NCBI GenBank assembly: GCA_043805315.1 | Contig: JAZDID010000120.1 | Coordinates: 1 to 45,680, forward strand | Length of the DNA stretch: 45,680 nucleotides | Source: JAHJEM01 sp043805315 | Lineage (GTDB): Archaea; Nanobdellota; Nanobdellia; Woesearchaeales; JAHJEM01 | Reading direction: 5' to 3' | In this document: in pieces, positions 43,901-45,680 of the stretch | Position numbering within the stretch: the stretch's first letter is position 1 | Layout: each line of letters starts with the position of its first letter | Notes under the pieces: generated by a model | The model's database searches: none | What the model was told of the DNA's origin: nothing | What the model saw: only the letters and a program-made list of their open reading frames with translations | Position numbers and translations under genes: made by a program

Positions 43901-45680
43901 AACAGAGAACAACAGGAGGTACACGGCAGTATTCTCGCCTGACTTCAACAGCAACCAGGGCCAGAACTTCACCTATTATATTACTGCGCAGGACAACAGG
44001 GCGAACACGAACAGGACAGAGGACTTCATTGATTACATCGACCCGATCAATGACCCTCCCGCAGTCACGATTGCCAGGCCAGACAACCAGACCTCATTCA
44101 ACCTGCAGGGTCAGGTCATCTGGAACGTTTTTGACGAGGACAATGACCCCACGATTTCATCACTCTACTACAGGACACGTGCGAGCAGCTCGCTGACCTC
44201 GGCTGCGGGGTCATACATGTTCATCACTACCACTGCAATCAATGAGACAACTTTCCTCTGGAACACTTCAGGCATCAGCCAAGGCCATTACCAGCTCAAG
44301 ATCAATGCATCTGACGGCGCAGCGCAAGGAGAGCAGGAGTCCGCAATATTCACCATAGACCACACGCCGCCAGCAGGAGTGACCCTGGTCTCGCCGATCA
44401 ATGGCACCACGACGAACCAAGAGCCAGTGCAGTTCAGGTTCAACACCTCGGACAACCTCGCAGCTACTCTCGCCTGCGACCTCTTCATCGACGGATTTAT
44501 GGGGGTCGTAAACATCTCTGCCCAGAACAGCACGCAGAAGGTGCAGAATGTACCTGGCATTCCTGAGGGAGCGCATAGCTGGTCTGTGGTGTGCAGGGAT
44601 CTCGCAGGCCTGAGTGCGGCGAGCCTGACAGAGCAGTTCTCAGTCGACAGGACCAGGCCGACCATCATGCTCCAAGAGCCCGTGCCTGCCGCAGTCTTCA
44701 GCCAGCCGAACATCATCTTCAACTTCACTGCAACCGACAATGTCGATAGCCTGTTGGACTGCGCCCTGCTCATCAACGGAGGCCAGAAGGGCAGCATAAC
44801 AGCGCTCAACAATACCTTCACGAGCATCATGGCTACATCGCTCAACAGCCAGGTGCACAACTGGCAGGTGCGCTGCACAGACGAGGCAGCGAACGGGAAC
44901 ACTACTGAGTCCAGGATCCTCAATATCCAGACAGACCTCAGCATCGCATCCAGCGACATCACCTTCTCTCCAGAGACGCCGACGCAGGGCACAAGCACGA
45001 CAGCCAATGCGACCATCCGCAACCTGGGCATAGCCAATGCGAGCAGCGTGCTTGTGGAGTTCTATGACCAGTTCAATGTGCTGAAAGGCAGCAGGACCGT
45101 GAACGTGCCTGCGCTCGGAAGTGCGACTGCAAGCATCACCTGGAGCCTGGCAGGCTACAGCCCTGGAGAGCATCCCTTGCAGGCCATCATCCAGCAGGGC
45201 CCCTACCTGGACAGCAACCTCGCGAACAACGAGGCGGGCAAGAACATCACGATCATCCTTGACCAGGATGCACCGGTCTTCTCACAAATCCTCACGACTC
45301 CACGAAATATCACCGAACACACGCTGAGCGCAAGCTTTGATGTCAACATCACGGACACTGGTGTCGGAATCGATCCGAGCTCGGTTCTCCTGAATTATTC
45401 CGTCGGCGCAATCTCAGGATCTAAAGCGATGACTCTTGTTTCAGGCAACACCTATCGTGCTGTCTTGAACAGGAGCGATATAGACTTTGACGCCCTGCAG
45501 GGAAACACGCTGTCATTCCTGGCTGCAGCGCGCGACCTGAATGGAAATGCAGGGACATCACTGCTGCAGCAGGAGTACATCGATCCGGTGAATGATGCGC
45601 CGAACATCACGATCTTCCTGCCGGACGCGAGCTCGCAGTGGGGAGGCGTGCAGACCATCCTCTTCAATGTCGACAATGAC
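37965..45680 (+). CDS. Giant Ig/Fn3/CARDB surface protein (partial, runs off the window)
   Basis: One frame stays open from TTG 37965 to the window end (2572 codons, no stop). GGAGAGGT about 8 nt upstream supports the TTG start inside the end of the lipoprotein gene. A very basic head (GKRGRGKQGK) and a Leu-rich core ending GLALAAT form the signal peptide. The rest is serial beta-sandwich modules: repeated PNGGE-type Ig units (VQVLFPNGGE, SPNGGE, VIYPNGGE), Fn3 units ending FTTL (about 39537 and 40515), cadherin-like units with LPD.....ED (about 42535-43110), and two CARDB modules (about 43400 and 44935). Many N-x-S/T sequons suggest heavy N-glycosylation. It probably forms a long surface stalk or adhesin. 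No catalytic site is seen in the visible part. Confidence 0.88.
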   Translation, partial: MDRQTLEGKRGRGKQGKSLFSAGALLLLLLLLSLLMAGLALAATRKPIVHPITLPPQVQVLFPNNGENITTRTLNVSWNAFDPDGDVVTLNIFVDRNSDPADGSIQVASSEPNDGWYILDLLPLALPEDYYYIRVDAVADIERVTDYADLPFYKGGFAVNYSSGQYQASVLLVQQPEITVSPDLAPLGRGIYPIRFTVRDPNHESLFGTFYYSSSPGQRQNLISQNIPLSNICTDPDGDTATANNCTLYWNTTLNANVSIDIVATNTHLEGNASTPLVQFDNNPEVQVLFPNGGEELTDRYVTASWTAGDVANFSVLIDLYYDDDATAFNGRTLIASAEPNDGFYVWDLHTVQAGDYYLSIDARSSGVDSSGNPITVSSTDYSNALFRKRGFNESFTSVFVSNNYTVTVNEAPAVEVTSPNGGETINGTQSVQFNVSDLQGDFLAASIYYSTVPGAKENLIGANISLNSTYCADPDGTTSTENSCAYSWDTLGLNGNYYLDILVSDSILTGFDSSDASFTVNNYPRIMNLTVSNVTDQSSLISWQTPDEDTNATVRYGLDQNLTQQTSTLSVGRIQVILLQNLVGNKVYYFSALSCDATGLCTSSSIRNFTTLDNRPALAVLSPNGGEVFTTSQVNITWNATDPDQDPITLDVYYDTDNLSVNGRNLISSGEVNDGWLVWNIQNLNNGNYFVSIDANTTSLTEGPVIVQDYSDNSFEKSDISLVYTSNAYQADVLKNAPVSIVIGVNDTEPLEDNVTISFNLTDLEDQFLTVSLFYSSAPGLKEYALFTDLIINASFCAVVQQHSQGGASYGCEVVIDSDSINGDFYLDLEADDSIHTSLNSSSLLAFNNPPHFMNIQVLDIDTHTVQVSWQTAELTNASISYGLSQNYTDRAADSNPLLNQSLVLANLTGNRRYHFMITSCDTSGKCTSTQDMNFTTLNNLPIVQVIYPNGGEQIDQQVLNIQWSAVDEDLDPATLDIFYDVDANTANGRFLIAANQQNNGSYTWDLSGLQPGPYYISIDAKSQDLRQGQVTVTDYSDGRFTKGQFGNTFTSNSYNVTVFKNTNPFGNITSPTLFSILVRNTTINFTVHDNEGDGLYASIYYGGEIFRRQLIVTNPRNTPLISYPVSAVIDTKTLIEQHKLRPDAVELKIIVDGIEEQLFIESGLNTNATVVWFSVSLQPGQTRNDIYLLYGAAASLAMERSEPDWTRFLPSLNVLANKPILSFSSEAVGFPAANSNDNNTATKWRGTGSSDFIRYNLTGLHNPSMVKFTAGSGTNHSRARFSLDNANFTVINETTFWTGTVQNISFRPIEMRYLLIDQITSTTQSDIFEIELFTPLLIQAAIGAESAGSKVPIVLGLDLSNPATCTDPDGSTTTPNNCSYFWDMSQLDGEFCIRLETTDLISETAVHEVCNITIDNINDYPLLVIPVLNQRWEVNTELINAFDLDDYFRDPNNDTLTFNVTGNSIITVGIDPFTHLVSFSQPQNFTGKEFVTFIADDGYRGITASNLVELFVTPTKPNISGLPDQFLLEDSPIGFSVDLWNYSSDQEMNLSQLSYAVVSQTNASLINCVITGGHFATCLAPRANASGESIVNVSVSDSTSFDYDYFSITVIEINDAPDIANLPDKTILEDQDPPDNWIDLWNYTQDVEDPDSSLAFTITSQTNTGLISCDIASNRFVNCSSPSPTQSGFSDVSVQATDTGNLTDADTFRVTVIPVDNMPVITLLEPVNGYSTIDFTLNFSYTVTDIDDTWFLCDLIIDSIVQVNDRNVSNGTVALETVSNLSAGMHTWRARCTDRSNTALSENRSFSIFTDLEITTADITFSDELPLQGDTINITAIVRNLGRVDALNVPVAFFLNTIRFSTQLVSIPQNNSRSITIPFNTGPFTGNNTILVKVNENATIQETNLDNNNASKALFITQDIFPPAYDGLVQLPANITEQTGSVNISVNVTDRGSGVNPTTVRLIYTLGIGVPQVVGMSTENNRRYTAVFSPDFNSNQGQNFTYYITAQDNRANTNRTEDFIDYIDPINDPPAVTIARPDNQTSFNLQGQVIWNVFDEDNDPTISSLYYRTRASSSLTSAAGSYMFITTTAINETTFLWNTSGISQGHYQLKINASDGAAQGEQESAIFTIDHTPPAGVTLVSPINGTTTNQEPVQFRFNTSDNLAATLACDLFIDGFMGVVNISAQNSTQKVQNVPGIPEGAHSWSVVCRDLAGLSAASLTEQFSVDRTRPTIMLQEPVPAAVFSQPNIIFNFTATDNVDSLLDCALLINGGQKGSITALNNTFTSIMATSLNSQVHNWQVRCTDEAANGNTTESRILNIQTDLSIASSDITFSPETPTQGTSTTANATIRNLGIANASSVLVEFYDQFNVLKGSRTVNVPALGSATASITWSLAGYSPGEHPLQAIIQQGPYLDSNLANNEAGKNITIILDQDAPVFSQILTTPRNITEHTLSASFDVNITDTGVGIDPSSVLLNYSVGAISGSKAMTLVSGNTYRAVLNRSDIDFDALQGNTLSFLAAARDLNGNAGTSLLQQEYIDPVNDAPNITIFLPDASSQWGGVQTILFNVDND

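Noticed and set aside
30714..44810. Copies of ACAGCGCTCAAC at 30714 and 44799 as members of the repeat family
   Set aside because: Both are in-frame Thr-Ala-Leu-Asn codons within regular beta-sandwich domains, so coding is sufficient explanation.

Overview
The window reads as a piece of an archaeal chromosome, most likely from a DPANN lineage (Woesearchaeota/Pacearchaeota-like; this is an inference). The evidence is an archaeal Rpo11/RpoL, a GGPP-type trans-prenyltransferase beside a cis-prenyltransferase, archaeal TATA boxes about 26-27 nt ahead of many start codons (several genes look leaderless), a single-recombinase XerA, an archaeal VapBC pair, a METTL5-like RNA methylase, and very large secreted proteins. 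No tRNA, rRNA or CRISPR array was recognised.

Layout. (1) 1-4309, plus strand: the end of a membrane protein, a multi-TM protein with a Thr-Pro linker that resembles it, and four helical/coiled-coil proteins of unknown function, two of which share a C-terminal motif. (2) 4310-6847: a repeat-rich, gene-poor accessory segment. xerA and a PadR-type regulator (both minus) lie between two complex repeat arrays in inverted orientation. It also holds a dif-like palindrome, a 16-bp direct repeat on both sides of xerA, and two copies of a C-rich element (G-rich on the minus strand). (3) 6848-14681: a coiled-coil/winged-helix regulator, vapBC, the RNA methylase, rpoL, the convergent prenyltransferases, a CBS/zinc-ribbon protein, a tandem nucleotidyltransferase-like protein and a helical protein. 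(4) 14813-20420, minus strand: two large membrane-anchored or secreted proteins in tandem. (5) 20421-21099: a structured intergenic region with a third copy of the C-rich element, strong hairpins, a possible small RNA and repeated promoters. (6) 21100 to the window end, plus strand: a tightly packed 24.6-kb run of five exported proteins: a SurA-N-like lipoprotein, a 3592-residue subtilase fused to an alkaline-phosphatase-superfamily domain, a 20-repeat FG-GAP/VCBS propeller protein, a small lipoprotein, and a giant Ig/Fn3/CARDB protein that runs off the window.

The last run looks like one operon for a cell-surface assembly, plausibly for contact with or digestion of a host or neighbour. The most unusual observations are the protease-phosphatase fusion, the composition of this surface operon, the paired inverted repeat arrays around xerA/padR with a dif-like site between them, and a noncoding element shared by three intergenic regions. 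All domain and family calls come from reading motifs by eye; no database search was possible.
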